Assembly (NCBI GenBank): GCA_020632915.1
Contig: JACKEP010000039.1
Span: 1 to 31,302 of the forward strand
Length of the DNA stretch: 31,302 nt
Reading direction: 5' to 3'
Origin: Alphaproteobacteria bacterium
GTDB taxonomy: Bacteria > Myxococcota_A > UBA796 > GCA-2862545
Numbering within the stretch: the stretch's first letter is position 1; every line of letters begins with the position of its first letter. Below, one piece after another: positions 7,508 through 17,248 of the stretch. Position numbers and translations under genes: made by a program. Under the pieces are notes generated by a model, which was given only the letters and a program-made list of their open reading frames with translations, made no database searches and was not told where the DNA came from.

Positions 7508-8538
7508 ACGCCTCGTCCCCCGCCCGCGACGTGCTCGTCCACGAGATGAGCCTGCGCGACGGCATGCACCCCAAGCAGCACCAGATCTCGGTCGACGAGA
7601 TGGTGGCGGTGGCCACGGCACTCGACGCCGCCGGCGTGCCGCTCATCGAGGTCACCCACGGCGACGGCCTCGGCGGCGGCAGCGTCAACTACGGCTTCGC
7701 CCCCCACACCGACGTCGACTACCTGTCGGCCGTGTGCCCGAAGATGACCCAGGCCCGCATCTCGGCGCTCACGCTCCCGGGCATCGGCACCCTCGACGAC
7801 CTCAAGGCCGCCGCCGACTGCGGCGTGTCGGTGTTCCGCGTGGCCACCCACTGCACCGAGGCCGACGTCGCCGGCCAGCACATCGGCATCAGCCGGTCGC
7901 TGGGCATCGAGACCGTCGGCTTCCTGATGATGGCCCACATGATCCCGCCCGAGGCGCTGGCCGAGCAGGCGCGCATCCTCGAGGACTTCGGCGCCCAGAT
8001 CGTCTACGTCACCGACTCGGCCGGCTACATGCTGCCCGGCGACGTCACCGCCCGCCTCCAGGCCCTGCGCGCCGTGCTGCGCCCGGAGACGGCGCTGGGC
8101 TTCCACGGCCACCACAACCTCGCCATGGGCGTGGCCAACAGCCTCGCCGCCATCGAGGCCGGTGCCGTGCGGGTCGACGCCTCGTGCGCCGGCATGGGCG
8201 CGGGAGCCGGCAACACGCCCACCGAGGTGCTGTGCGCGGTGCTCGACCGGATGGGCATCCGCACCGGCATCGACCTGTACGGCGTGATGGACGTCGCCGA
8301 GGACCTCGTGCTGCCGATGCTCGACGCGCCGGTCCGCGTCGACCGCGACGCGCTCACGTTGGGCTACGCCGGCGTCTACAGCTCCTTCCTGCTGTTCGCG
8401 AAGCGCGCGTCCGAGCGCTACGGCGTGCCCAGCCGCGACATCCTGGTGCGCATGGGCGAGCTGAAGTCCGTGGGTGGCCAGGAAGACCTCATCGAGAGCG
8501 TCGCGATGGACATGGCCCGCGAGCGCGCGGGGCGCTGA
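7504..8538 (+). CDS. hsaF: 4-hydroxy-2-oxoacid aldolase, HsaF/DmpG-like
   Basis: The 344-residue DmpG-type aldolase cleaves the 4-hydroxy-2-oxo acid to pyruvate and an aldehyde. The N-terminal motif MSLRDGMH (Arg18, Asp19, His22) and the metal pair His201/His203 (GFHGHHNLAMG) are intact. Substrate-loop residues and the C-terminal helical communication domain (about 280-344) are present. The GTG start at 7504 overlaps the hsaG stop (GTGA). It is the last gene of the operon; 186 bases without a clear hairpin terminator follow. Confidence 0.9.
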   Translation: MNASSPARDVLVHEMSLRDGMHPKQHQISVDEMVAVATALDAAGVPLIEVTHGDGLGGGSVNYGFAPHTDVDYLSAVCPKMTQARISALTLPGIGTLDDLKAAADCGVSVFRVATHCTEADVAGQHIGISRSLGIETVGFLMMAHMIPPEALAEQARILEDFGAQIVYVTDSAGYMLPGDVTARLQALRAVLRPETALGFHGHHNLAMGVANSLAAIEAGAVRVDASCAGMGAGAGNTPTEVLCAVLDRMGIRTGIDLYGVMDVAEDLVLPMLDAPVRVDRDALTLGYAGVYSSFLLFAKRASERYGVPSRDILVRMGELKSVGGQEDLIESVAMDMARERAGR

Positions 8539-8724
8539 GCGGTCCGGCGAGGAATCCCACAGCGCCGCGACTCCGGATCGGCGCCCGACGCGCGCGCGCT
8601 CGCCACCCGTCAAGACCGCGTTAAGGCCCGTCCGCCAGGCGACTGCCGGGTGCGGCCACGGTGTGGGTGGATGGCCAGCACGCGACGTCGCGTGGCGCAA
8701 CCTGACCTTGCTCCGGAGGAGACC

Positions 8725-9300
<576 letters not shown>

Positions 9301-9359
9301 CGGCGGAGGTTCCCGCGCTGGGGGGAGCCTGCGGTACGCTGGGGATCGGAGGACGAGAC

Positions 9360-10439
9360 ATGCTCCGTAGATCCTCACACCTGCAGGTCACCCTCCTGGC
9401 CATGGTCGCCGCCTGCGGGGGCCCGCCGCCCGAGCCGAGGCAGGCCGTGCTCACGCCAGTCGCCGAGCTCGAGGTGCCGAAGATGCCGATGGTGGTGCCG
9501 GCGGCCCCGGCCCCCACCCGCGCAGCCCCCGCCCGTCCCGGCGAGCGGGGGGCCCTGCCGATCGAGGGCATCCCGCTGCCGCCGATGCCCGCGCGGTCGG
9601 CCCCGGTGCCGGTGGCGCCCGGGGTGGTCCGTGAGTCCGTGCGCTTCGAGTCCCCCGACGCCCGGCTGCCCGGCGGACGCGCCGGGCTGTGGCTCTACCT
9701 GCCCACGCCGGACCGGATCCACGGTCCCCTGCCCGCCGTCGTCGTCGCGGCCGAGGGGGGCGACGGGCGCACCGGTGCCCGGCTCGAGCGCGCGCAGATG
9801 GCCCACCACCTGCCGTGGCTGGAGGCCGGGTTCGCCGTGCTGGCCTACGAGATCGACGGCTCCGTGCCCGCGGACGCCAGCGACGACGCCATGCGCGACG
9901 CGGCCGAACGGGCCTACGAGGCCTCGCTCGGCGGCCTGATCGACGCCCGCAACGCCCGCGAGTTCCTGCGGGCCCGCGTGCCCGAGGTGGCCTCGGGCGC
10001 CGTGTTCGCCGTCGGCGTGCACGCGTCGGCCACGGTGGCGATCCTGCTCGGCGCCCACGACAGCGGCCTCGCCGGGGTGGCGGTGATCGCGCCGTCCACA
10101 CCGCCCACGCTGGGCCTGGAGCACATGGACCGCACCGTCCGCCGCGCCCTGGAGGACGAGTCGGACGCGATGGGCATCACACTGGGCGAGCGGGAGGCGC
10201 TCGTCGGTGCGCTGTCGCCGATGGTGCAGGGGCGTCGCCTCACCGTGCCCACCTTCCTCGGGCTGCCCGCGGACGCGCCGCCCGACGACGCGGCCCGTCA
10301 GCGCCAGCTCGCCGCCGAGCTCGACAGCGCCGGCGTCTTCGTCACCGCCCGCACCGTCCCCGACGCCGGCGTGCACGGCATCGGCGACGCCGTGGCCTGG
10401 GTCCAGGCGCAGCTGTCGGCGCGCCGTCCGACCCGCTGA
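9360..10439 (+). CDS. lipoprotein with α/β-hydrolase-like domain lacking the nucleophile serine
   Basis: The 359-residue lipoprotein has lipobox MVAAC (Cys19), then a Pro/Ala-rich linker (about 20-85) and an α/β-hydrolase-type domain of the dienelactone hydrolase/peptidase S9 style (about 95-355). GGAGGA precedes the ATG at 9360. The nucleophile elbow, normally GxSxG, reads GVHAS at residues 219-223, so His221 stands at the nucleophile position. A late Asp and the C-terminal His (VHGIGDAV) remain where the other triad members would be. This may be a pseudoenzyme, or Ser223 may have taken over. It converges on the carboxylesterase gene, with 21 bases between the stops. Confidence 0.75.
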   Translation: MLRRSSHLQVTLLAMVAACGGPPPEPRQAVLTPVAELEVPKMPMVVPAAPAPTRAAPARPGERGALPIEGIPLPPMPARSAPVPVAPGVVRESVRFESPDARLPGGRAGLWLYLPTPDRIHGPLPAVVVAAEGGDGRTGARLERAQMAHHLPWLEAGFAVLAYEIDGSVPADASDDAMRDAAERAYEASLGGLIDARNAREFLRARVPEVASGAVFAVGVHASATVAILLGAHDSGLAGVAVIAPSTPPTLGLEHMDRTVRRALEDESDAMGITLGEREALVGALSPMVQGRRLTVPTFLGLPADAPPDDAARQRQLAAELDSAGVFVTARTVPDAGVHGIGDAVAWVQAQLSARRPTR

Positions 10440-10442
10440 CCC

Positions 10443-10460
10443 GGCAGACGGCGCCCTGCC
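10443..10460. terminator. possible weak hairpin between convergent genes
   Basis: GGCAG and CTGCC (10443-10447, 10456-10460) can pair around an 8-base loop in the 21-base gap between two convergent stop codons. The stem is short and has no T-tract, so this is only a candidate. Confidence 0.25.
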
Positions 10461-12128
10461 CTACAGCCCGAGCACCCGGCACTTGCTCTCGCGCACGTCC
10501 GTGACCACGTCGAGGCTCGCGTCGGTGGCCACGTGGGCCCACCCGACGTCGACCGTCGGCCAGGGATCGACCGCTCCCACCGCCGAGACGCCGCCCGGCA
10601 GCCCCGTCCACCCGGCGCGCATCGCCGCGGACAGATCGCGATCGGCGCGCGGCGCCAGCGCCGTCAGCGTGCCGAACACGTAGGCGAGCTCAGCGCCGTG
10701 GAACGCGCCCAGCGCCCCGACCCCGAGCAACGGGCGCTCCCAGAACAGCCCGCGCGCCGGCCCGTGTCCGGCCGCCTGCACCTGCCGCAGCACCCGCCGC
10801 GTCGGACACACGAACGACGCGTCGGTGAGCAACGCGGCGGCGGCGGCCTGGTAGTCGCCGTACTCGGCCGCCGACCACGTGGTGACGAGGGTGTCGACGC
10901 TGACGGTGTAGAGCAGCGCGTACGGCAGCGCCATCGCGCGGTAGGTCGCCTCGTCGGGCACCGGCACCCCGGCGAGGAACGTGGTGCCCTCGTCGGCGTT
11001 GACCGTGGCGTACAGCGGCACCGACGCCAGCACGTCGTCGTCGACGGCGTCGGCGAACGACCGCGGCAGCAGCACGCCGTCGATGACCGGACCGTAGGGG
11101 TCGCCGTCCCCCAGCAGGCCCTGGCGACCGGGCACGGCCGCGATCACGTCGGCTGCCGACGCGGCGCGCATGCAGGCGACGACGTCGGCGGCGTCGGCAC
11201 AGCCCAAGGCGGTGGCCACGCGCTGTCCCTGGCGCTCGCCCCCGTCCGACCGCAGCGTGTCGAGGGGGAGGTTGACCGCCGAGCAGGGCGCGGACTCGCT
11301 GAGCACGGCGGACGCGAGGTCGTCGATGCCGTCGGTGAGCCAGGCCGCGCACGACGTGACGCCCCCGGCCGACTCGCCGAACAGCAGCAGGCGGCTCGGG
11401 TCGCCCCCGAACGCCGCCGCGTTGTCGTGCACCCAGCGCAGCGCCGTGAGGACGTCGCGCAGGCCCTGGTTGCCCGACACGCCGTCGGGGTCGGCGTCGG
11501 ACAGGTCGGGGTGGGCGAGCCAGCCGAGCGCGCCGAGGCGGTAGTTCAGCGTCACCAGGACGGCGCCGTCGGCCAGCAGCGGGTCGTCGGTGTACAGCCC
11601 CAGGCTGCCGGCGCCGTCGACGTGGCCTCCGCCGTGCACGAAGACCAGCACCGGCAGGTCGCTGGCCCCGACGGGCGCGATGACGTTGAGCGTGAGGCAG
11701 TCCTCGTCGCCGTCGCCGGCCTGGAGCTCGCCGTCGAGCGTGCCGTTGGCCTGCAGGCACACCGATCCGAACGCGTCGGCGTGGAACGGCTCGGGCCACG
11801 GCGCCTTCGGCACCGTGCGGGCGAAGCGGAGGTCGCCGAGGGGGGGCTCGGCGTAGGGGATGCCGAGCGCCTCGAAGCGCCCGTCGGTGCGGTGGCCGAT
11901 GACGCAGCCCGTGGTGGTGGGCACGGCGTCGCTGGTGCCCTCGGGGCACGGCGCCGGCACGGGCGGATCGGTGTCGACCGCCACGTCCGTGTCGCTGTCG
12001 ACGACCGTGTCGGTGTCGGTCTCGACCACGACGTCGGTGTCGGTGTCGGTGTCGCCCGTCTTGTCGGCGGAGGGTTCGGCACAGGCCGCCACCGCGCATC
12101 CCCACGCCAGCACCCACGCGCTCCGCAT
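10461..12128 (-). CDS. lipoprotein type-B carboxylesterase
   Basis: The 555-residue carboxylesterase is anchored as a lipoprotein. The signal ends AVAAC (Cys16) and a DTDTD spacer spans 22-53. The catalytic domain has oxyanion motif FVHGGGHVDG (162-171), nucleophile Ser252 in FGESAGG, probable acid Glu379 (NADEG) and base His476 (AFHGAEL), so it looks active. The ATG at 12128 is chosen because a strong GGAGG lies just upstream and the signal peptide starts there; the open frame extends further without support. The likely substrate is an ester outside the cytoplasm. Sterol esters are one possibility given the window, but nothing in the sequence shows it. It lies downstream of the Nudix gene on the same strand, 53 bases away. 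Confidence 0.87.
   Translation of the reverse strand: MRSAWVLAWGCAVAACAEPSADKTGDTDTDTDVVVETDTDTVVDSDTDVAVDTDPPVPAPCPEGTSDAVPTTTGCVIGHRTDGRFEALGIPYAEPPLGDLRFARTVPKAPWPEPFHADAFGSVCLQANGTLDGELQAGDGDEDCLTLNVIAPVGASDLPVLVFVHGGGHVDGAGSLGLYTDDPLLADGAVLVTLNYRLGALGWLAHPDLSDADPDGVSGNQGLRDVLTALRWVHDNAAAFGGDPSRLLLFGESAGGVTSCAAWLTDGIDDLASAVLSESAPCSAVNLPLDTLRSDGGERQGQRVATALGCADAADVVACMRAASAADVIAAVPGRQGLLGDGDPYGPVIDGVLLPRSFADAVDDDVLASVPLYATVNADEGTTFLAGVPVPDEATYRAMALPYALLYTVSVDTLVTTWSAAEYGDYQAAAAALLTDASFVCPTRRVLRQVQAAGHGPARGLFWERPLLGVGALGAFHGAELAYVFGTLTALAPRADRDLSAAMRAGWTGLPGGVSAVGAVDPWPTVDVGWAHVATDASLDVVTDVRESKCRVLGL
11970..12065 (-). repeat. Asp-Thr spacer repeat in the carboxylesterase
   Basis: Interrupted hexanucleotide repeats (GACACC on the coding strand) encode DTDTD and VDSDTD segments between the lipid anchor and the catalytic domain. 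This is the same spacer type as at 8797-8956, in an unrelated protein. Confidence 0.7.
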
Positions 12129-12181
12129 CCTGCCTCCCCGCGGTGGACAACGCACCGTGCACGCCGTTCGTGGATCCGAGC

Positions 12182-12607
12182 TCATCGCGCGCCCTGCAGC
12201 GCCGCCCAGCGCACCACGGCCGCGCGCAGGTGTCCCACGAACCCCTCCCCGGGCGTCCACGTCGTCAGATCGACCCACGTGTGCCCGGAGTGCTCGTCCG
12301 ACACCTGCACCGCACCGCCGCGCCAGGTCGCGTCCCAGGCGAAGCCGACCGCCCCCATCCCGCTGGCGGCGATCACGAGCGGGAAGTGGAACGTCGGGGA
12401 CGGCGCGAGGTCGATCGTGCAGGCGTCGCCGAGCTCCTCGACCAGCTCACGCTGCAGCGCCACCCGCCAGTCGACGAACAGCTCCTCGGGCTCCAGGCGG
12501 CCGCCGGGCAGATCGCCGTGGCCCGTGCCGTGGTCGTGGAGCACCAGCAGGCGCCCGCGGTCGACCACGAACGCCTTCTGCGTGATCTGGAACACCCCCG
12601 GCGCCAT
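12182..12607 (-). CDS. Nudix hydrolase family protein
   Basis: The 141-residue protein has a Nudix core. The motif reads LPGGRLEPEE, then ten residues, then RELVEELGD. The catalytic REXXEEXG part is intact, but the spacer before it is three residues longer than the canonical GX5EX7REUXEEXGU. It should hydrolyse a nucleoside diphosphate linked to another group; the substrate cannot be told. The ATG at 12607 is preceded by a G-rich stretch. It lies 32 bases after the histidine kinase stop and could be cotranscribed with it. Confidence 0.75.
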   Translation of the reverse strand: MAPGVFQITQKAFVVDRGRLLVLHDHGTGHGDLPGGRLEPEELFVDWRVALQRELVEELGDACTIDLAPSPTFHFPLVIAASGMGAVGFAWDATWRGGAVQVSDEHSGHTWVDLTTWTPGEGFVGHLRAAVVRWAALQGAR

Positions 12608-12639
12608 GCGTCCCCCAGGAGGCGCCAGCCTAGCAGAGG

Positions 12640-14118
12640 TCAGGCGCTGGGGACGGCGGCCTCGGCGCGATCCGGGCCCCACCGGGCCAGCGCGCGGTGG
12701 AGCAGGTCGAGGGTGACGGGCTTGGCGAGCACGTCGGCCATGCCCGCGTCCAGGCAGGCCTGCTGCTCGTCGACCATCGCGTGGGCCGTGAACGCGAGCA
12801 CCGGCACGTCGTAGCCGGCGTCCCGCAGGCGCCGGGTGGCCTCCTTGCCGTCCATGCCCGGCATCTCGACGTCCATGAGCACGATGTCGAACGGCTCCAT
12901 GTCCATCCGGGCGAGCGCGTCGGCCCCGGACCGGACCAGGGTGTGGTGCACACCCATCGACCGCAGCATCGCGCCGAGCACGGTCAGGTTGATCGCGTTG
13001 TCGTCGACGGCCAGCACCCGCAGGTCGGACACGTCCGGCAGCGACGCGCGCCCCGCGAGCGGTTCGGCCGACGGCGTGGCCGTCTCCAGCGGCAGCGTGA
13101 ACCAGAAGGTGGCGCCGCCGCCCGGCGTGTCGCGCACCCCGATCCGCCCGCCCATCGCGTCGACGATCTGGCGGCACAGCGTCAGGCCCAGCCCCGTGCC
13201 GCGCGCCTGGCGGCCGTTGTCGAGGCGCGCGAACGCCTCGAACACCCGGTCGCGGTGGGTGGCCGGCACGCCGGGACCATGGTCGACGACGGCAAAGCCG
13301 ATGCCGTCGGGCACCCGGTGGACGCGCACGATGATGGGACCGCCCTGGGCGTACTTCGTGGCGTTGTCGACGAGGTTGCCGAGCACCTGGCCCACCCGGA
13401 CGCCGTCGCCGATCACGATGCGCGGCACGTCCACCGAGACGTCCAGGACCAGCTGGGAGCCGCGCAGCCGCGCGGGGTTGGCGTGCAGCACGGCGCGCCC
13501 TTCGAGCAGCTCGTGCAGGTCGAAGGGCTGGGCGTCCATGTCCACGAACCCGGCCTCGCCGCGGCTGAACTGGAGCAGCTCGTCGAGGATGTGACGCATC
13601 GCCTGCGCCGAGTGGTCGAGGACCTGCAGGCGGGTGGCGATGCCCGGCGGCAGGTGCTCGGCGAGGAGCACCTCGGTCATGCCGACGACGCCGTTCATCG
13701 GGGTGCGCAGCTCGTGCGACACGCGCGCGATGAGCCGCGACTTCGACACGCTGGCGTCCTCCGCGGCTGCGAGCGCCCCCTCCGTGGCGGCGATGGCCGC
13801 GTCCATGGCGGCGCGTGCCGCGACGTCCGCGTCCACGCGGTGGCGAAGCATGGACGCCATCGTCACGGCGGCGAGGCCGATGCCCATCGACGACGCGAGC
13901 ACGAGCGCCACGAGCTGCATCCACCGGGCGAGTCCCGCCACCTGCGCCGGGGTCATGGTCGTGCCCGGCGCAGGCACGCGGGACATGCCGTCCACCACCA
14001 CGAGCGCGCCCGCCGCCCCGAGCAGCAGCACGGTGCAGGCCAGCAGCCCCGGCAGCCAGGGCAGCAGTCGATGCGCCAGCGGAACCTCCGTGGCGCCCTC
14101 GCGGTGATGCGATCCCAT
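12640..14118 (-). CDS. membrane hybrid histidine kinase with receiver domain
   Basis: The 492-residue hybrid sensor kinase has two membrane helices (about 18-43 and 67-91) bracketing a periplasmic loop of only ~25 residues. A short coiled linker and HisKA (SHELRTP, His135) follow. The HATPase domain has an N box (LVDNATKYA, about 249-257), G1 (DHGPGVP) and G2 (GTGLGLTL). The receiver domain (368-470) has VDDN, Asp416 (LMDVEMPG) and Lys466 (KPV). All catalytic residues are present. No output domain or partner regulator lies nearby. The ATG at 14118 has no clear ribosome site; a longer frame reaches 14325 but would overlap the upstream gene. The cue is probably membrane-borne, as there is almost no sensor domain. 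Confidence 0.87.
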   Translation of the reverse strand: MGSHHREGATEVPLAHRLLPWLPGLLACTVLLLGAAGALVVVDGMSRVPAPGTTMTPAQVAGLARWMQLVALVLASSMGIGLAAVTMASMLRHRVDADVAARAAMDAAIAATEGALAAAEDASVSKSRLIARVSHELRTPMNGVVGMTEVLLAEHLPPGIATRLQVLDHSAQAMRHILDELLQFSRGEAGFVDMDAQPFDLHELLEGRAVLHANPARLRGSQLVLDVSVDVPRIVIGDGVRVGQVLGNLVDNATKYAQGGPIIVRVHRVPDGIGFAVVDHGPGVPATHRDRVFEAFARLDNGRQARGTGLGLTLCRQIVDAMGGRIGVRDTPGGGATFWFTLPLETATPSAEPLAGRASLPDVSDLRVLAVDDNAINLTVLGAMLRSMGVHHTLVRSGADALARMDMEPFDIVLMDVEMPGMDGKEATRRLRDAGYDVPVLAFTAHAMVDEQQACLDAGMADVLAKPVTLDLLHRALARWGPDRAEAAVPSA

Positions 14119-14262
14119 GAGCGGGTGAATCGGCACGGCGTTGCCCGCTTGACGGGGATCGACCGCGCGTTCCCACGAACTGTCCACCTCGGCGGGACGC
14201 GCCGCCACCTCTCTCACCCGAACGGGGGTGTCCAACCTCGGCGTCGCGCCGCACCTCGGCGC

Positions 14263-14284
14263 CGGCACGCTGTCGAGCGTGCCG
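14263..14284 (-). terminator. hairpin after the β-helix lipoprotein gene
   Basis: CGGCACGCT and AGCGTGCCG form a perfect 9-base stem with a GTCG loop, 15 bases past the stop at 14300 in the direction of transcription. No T-tract follows, so it may act as a mRNA end stabiliser or a weak terminator. The rest of 14119-14299 holds nothing I recognise and may carry the kinase promoter. Confidence 0.45.
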
Positions 14285-14299
14285 AGCGCGCCGGTCGGC

Positions 14300-17248
14300 T
14301 CACGGGGTGCGGAGCTCGACGGCATCGACCAGGTCCACGCGACCCGTCACCTGCACCGTCGGCGCACCGCCCGACAGGTTGGTGTTCGCGTCCGCCGCCA
14401 CGTTGCCGTGGTCGGTGCCGACGAAGGTCAGCCCCGCGTCGAGCACGCCCACCAGGGCGAGCGACCCCATGGGCGCCCCGTCGGCCACGCTGCGCAGCGC
14501 GTACGGACCCGCGGCGGCGTTGGCGACCAGCGACGCCACCAGGCGACGCCCGTCGGGCGAGCCGCCCTCGAACGACAGGCCGCCCGGACCGCGGAACGTG
14601 CCGCTGTCCACGAGCACATCGAGCGAGCCGAGGCTGCCGCGCACGACGTCCACGTCGCGCAGGGCTGCGTCGAGGTCGGCGGACGACAACCGGGCGATGA
14701 CGTCGCCGCCGCTCTCGGCCTGCAGGCGCACGCCCGTGGCGACGTCGGACGCGACCACGCCGACGAGCTCCGCCGTGGCGGCGCTCGTATCGAGGGCCTC
14801 GACCACGACACCGCTCGCGGAGGTGGCGCCGCTGGCGCCCGTCACGTCCAGATCGGTGACGAGCAGCGTGGCGCGCGCGCCCTCGCGCAGGCGGAGCCCG
14901 AAGCCGTCGCCGTGGCCGCCGTCGATCGTGACGCCGTCGACGTGCACGCCGACGGCGCGTCCGGCGGATCCCAGGTGACGCAGGGGCAGATCCAGGCTCG
15001 TCTGCGCGGCATCCCGGATGGTGACGTCCTCGAACGTCAGGTCGACCGCGACGTCGTTCGGCCCGTCGAGCGCGGCGGAGATGCCGCTGCCCACGAGCTC
15101 GGTGTCGGCGACGGTCAGGGTGAGGGCGCCCGTGACCCGCTGCACGGACACGGCCGTGGCCGCCCCGTCGATCACGCTGTCGCGCACCGTGACGGTGCCG
15201 GCGACGCCGTCGAGCACCACGCCCTGGGCACACTCGACCGACCCGAGGCCCTCGACCACGAGCCCGCGGACGTTCGTGCCGCGCACCGCAGCACCCGCGC
15301 CGGACACGCACTGCAGATCGCGCACGGTGACGCCGACGGCGTCGTGCACCCGGACGGCGTCGGTGCTGCCGCCCAGCACGGTGACGGTGTCGATGAGGAC
15401 GTCGTCGACGCCGTCCACCTGCACGGCGACGTCGAGCGGGGTGTCGAGGATCAGGCCGTGGATCTCGGCGTGGTCCGCGGCGATGACCACGGGACCGCCC
15501 GCAGCGGCCACGACCGGCGCGTTCGACGCCGGGCGCACGAGCACGCCGCCCACGACGAGCGGCACGCCGGCACCCCAGAGCTGCTGGCCCTCCTGGAGCG
15601 TGATCGGACCGAGGTAGCCTTGCGCGCTCTCGGCCAGCGAGAACAGGTCGCCGTCGCCGGCCACGGCCTGGGCCTCCGCGAGCGTACGCAGGGGCGCCGT
15701 CGAGCGGCCATCCCCGCCGGCGTCGGCGGAGCCGTCGACGAACCACACCACCTCACCCACGCGCAGGAGCACGTCGGCGACGTCCTCGTTCCCGGCGCTG
15801 TCGCGGACCGTGTACGAGAAGCGGTCGACGATGCCCGAGCGCCCGACCGGCGGCAGGTAGTCGAACGTGCCGTCCGCCCGGACGGCGAGCAGGCCGCCGA
15901 GCTGGGTGGTGATCGCCGCGGGCACCACCGACAGCGTCTCGCCGTCAGGGTCGGTGTCGTTGAGCAACAGGGACTGGTCGGCGCCGATCGCGAGCAGGGC
16001 GTTGCCCACGGCGTCGAACACGTCGCTGATGGCGTCCGGCGGACGGCTCGGGCCCGACACGTCGAAGGTCACGGTGTCGGACGGCGAGCTGCGCCCGGTG
16101 CTGTCCCGCACCGACCACGTCAGGACGACGGTGCCGCGCGTGTTCGTCGACGGCGTGAAGGTGAACGTCGGGCCCCGCCCGGTGAGCACACCGATGGACG
16201 GGTTGACGGTCAGCAGCCAGGTCAGGTCGTCGCCATCGACGTCGCTGGCCGGCAAGGCGAACGACGTCGGCTCGCCCGCCCAGGCCGTGGCGACCACCGG
16301 TCCGCCCGTCACCGGCGCATCCGGCATGGCGCGCACGGTCAGCGAGATGGTCACCGGGGCGGCCGCGGAGGTGGCGTCGCGCACGGTCGCGACGAAGCTG
16401 TCGCTCCCGGCGTAGTCGGGCTGGGGCACGTAGGTCAGGTCCGGCGCCTGCCCGATGAGGATGCCGTGGGCCGGGGGCTCGACGGTCCACGTCAGCGCGT
16501 CGCCGTCGACGTCGTTGCCCACGAGGTGCACGTCCACCGCGACGTCTTCGTCGGTGGTCACCCGCAGCGCCGTGGCCGTCGGCGGGTCGTCCACGGGCGT
16601 GACGGTGACGGAGACGTCGACCGCTGCGGAGGCGGCCACGCCGTCCCACCCGGTGACGGTGAAGTGATCGTCGCCCGCGTAGTTGGCGACCGGCACGTAG
16701 GTCAGCACGCCGCCGCTGTCGGTCACGGTGCCGTGCGCAGGCGCGGACGCGAGCCGCAGCCGCACGGTGTCGCCGTCGACGTCCACGGCCGGCACGTCCA
16801 CCACCAGGGCCGTGTCCTCGGGGGTGGTCAGCACCGCGGACGCGAGCACCGGGGCGTCGTTGCGCGGGGTGACGTCGAGCGTGATCGTGGCGACGTCGGA
16901 GACGAGGTCACCCGAGGCCGCCTCGAAGGTGAGCGCGTCCGGCCCGTTGTAGTCGGCGTCGGGGGTGTAGGTCAGCGACGGCGGCTCGCCGGTCAGCGTG
17001 CCGTGGGTGGGCGACGTCACCACCCGGAAGGTCACCTCCTGGGTCGACGGCGCCGCCGCCGACAGGACGATCGGCGTGGCCTGGTCCTCGGGCACGCGCG
17101 TGGTGCGGTCGCTCACCACGGGGACGGTGCCCTGGGGCACGGACGGCGCGACGGTGTCGGTGTCGTCGATCCCGACCGGATCGGGCTCGGGGGAGGCGCA
17201 AGCGGCCAGGAACACGACGACGGCGACGATCGACGAGGTCGATCGCAT
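14300..17248 (-). CDS. large lipoprotein with tandem Ig/cadherin-like repeats and a parallel β-helix
   Basis: The 982-residue surface lipoprotein has lipobox FLAAC (Cys17) and a short linker with DDTDT. Five β-sandwich repeats of the tandem-95/VCBS type follow, roughly 44-130, 133-218, 222-306, 310-398 and 402-498. Each of the later repeats carries a DxDGD or DPDGE calcium-type loop and a YxGxDxF strand. From about 501 (WFVDGSADAGGDG) to the end is a right-handed β-helix with many short repeats rich in V, D and T. ATG 17248 is preferred to a GTG two codons upstream because GAGGGG is then 6 bases away. No catalytic motif is seen; an adhesin or glycan-binding role is inferred. The 202 bases upstream hold its promoter region. 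Confidence 0.85.
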   Translation of the reverse strand: MRSTSSIVAVVVFLAACASPEPDPVGIDDTDTVAPSVPQGTVPVVSDRTTRVPEDQATPIVLSAAAPSTQEVTFRVVTSPTHGTLTGEPPSLTYTPDADYNGPDALTFEAASGDLVSDVATITLDVTPRNDAPVLASAVLTTPEDTALVVDVPAVDVDGDTVRLRLASAPAHGTVTDSGGVLTYVPVANYAGDDHFTVTGWDGVAASAAVDVSVTVTPVDDPPTATALRVTTDEDVAVDVHLVGNDVDGDALTWTVEPPAHGILIGQAPDLTYVPQPDYAGSDSFVATVRDATSAAAPVTISLTVRAMPDAPVTGGPVVATAWAGEPTSFALPASDVDGDDLTWLLTVNPSIGVLTGRGPTFTFTPSTNTRGTVVLTWSVRDSTGRSSPSDTVTFDVSGPSRPPDAISDVFDAVGNALLAIGADQSLLLNDTDPDGETLSVVPAAITTQLGGLLAVRADGTFDYLPPVGRSGIVDRFSYTVRDSAGNEDVADVLLRVGEVVWFVDGSADAGGDGRSTAPLRTLAEAQAVAGDGDLFSLAESAQGYLGPITLQEGQQLWGAGVPLVVGGVLVRPASNAPVVAAAGGPVVIAADHAEIHGLILDTPLDVAVQVDGVDDVLIDTVTVLGGSTDAVRVHDAVGVTVRDLQCVSGAGAAVRGTNVRGLVVEGLGSVECAQGVVLDGVAGTVTVRDSVIDGAATAVSVQRVTGALTLTVADTELVGSGISAALDGPNDVAVDLTFEDVTIRDAAQTSLDLPLRHLGSAGRAVGVHVDGVTIDGGHGDGFGLRLREGARATLLVTDLDVTGASGATSASGVVVEALDTSAATAELVGVVASDVATGVRLQAESGGDVIARLSSADLDAALRDVDVVRGSLGSLDVLVDSGTFRGPGGLSFEGGSPDGRRLVASLVANAAAGPYALRSVADGAPMGSLALVGVLDAGLTFVGTDHGNVAADANTNLSGGAPTVQVTGRVDLVDAVELRTP

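Noticed and set aside
8539..8724. Possible terminator after the hsa operon
   Set aside because: No stem longer than five bases with a sensible loop and no T-tract was found.
9332..9339. GGTACGCT before the 9360 lipoprotein and again near 27188 as a shared promoter element
   Set aside because: The second copy has the wrong orientation relative to its gene, so a common -10 element is not supported.
10533..12716. Long plus-strand open frame across the carboxylesterase and Nudix genes
   Set aside because: Antisense shadow; the minus-strand proteins have clear signal peptide and catalytic motifs.
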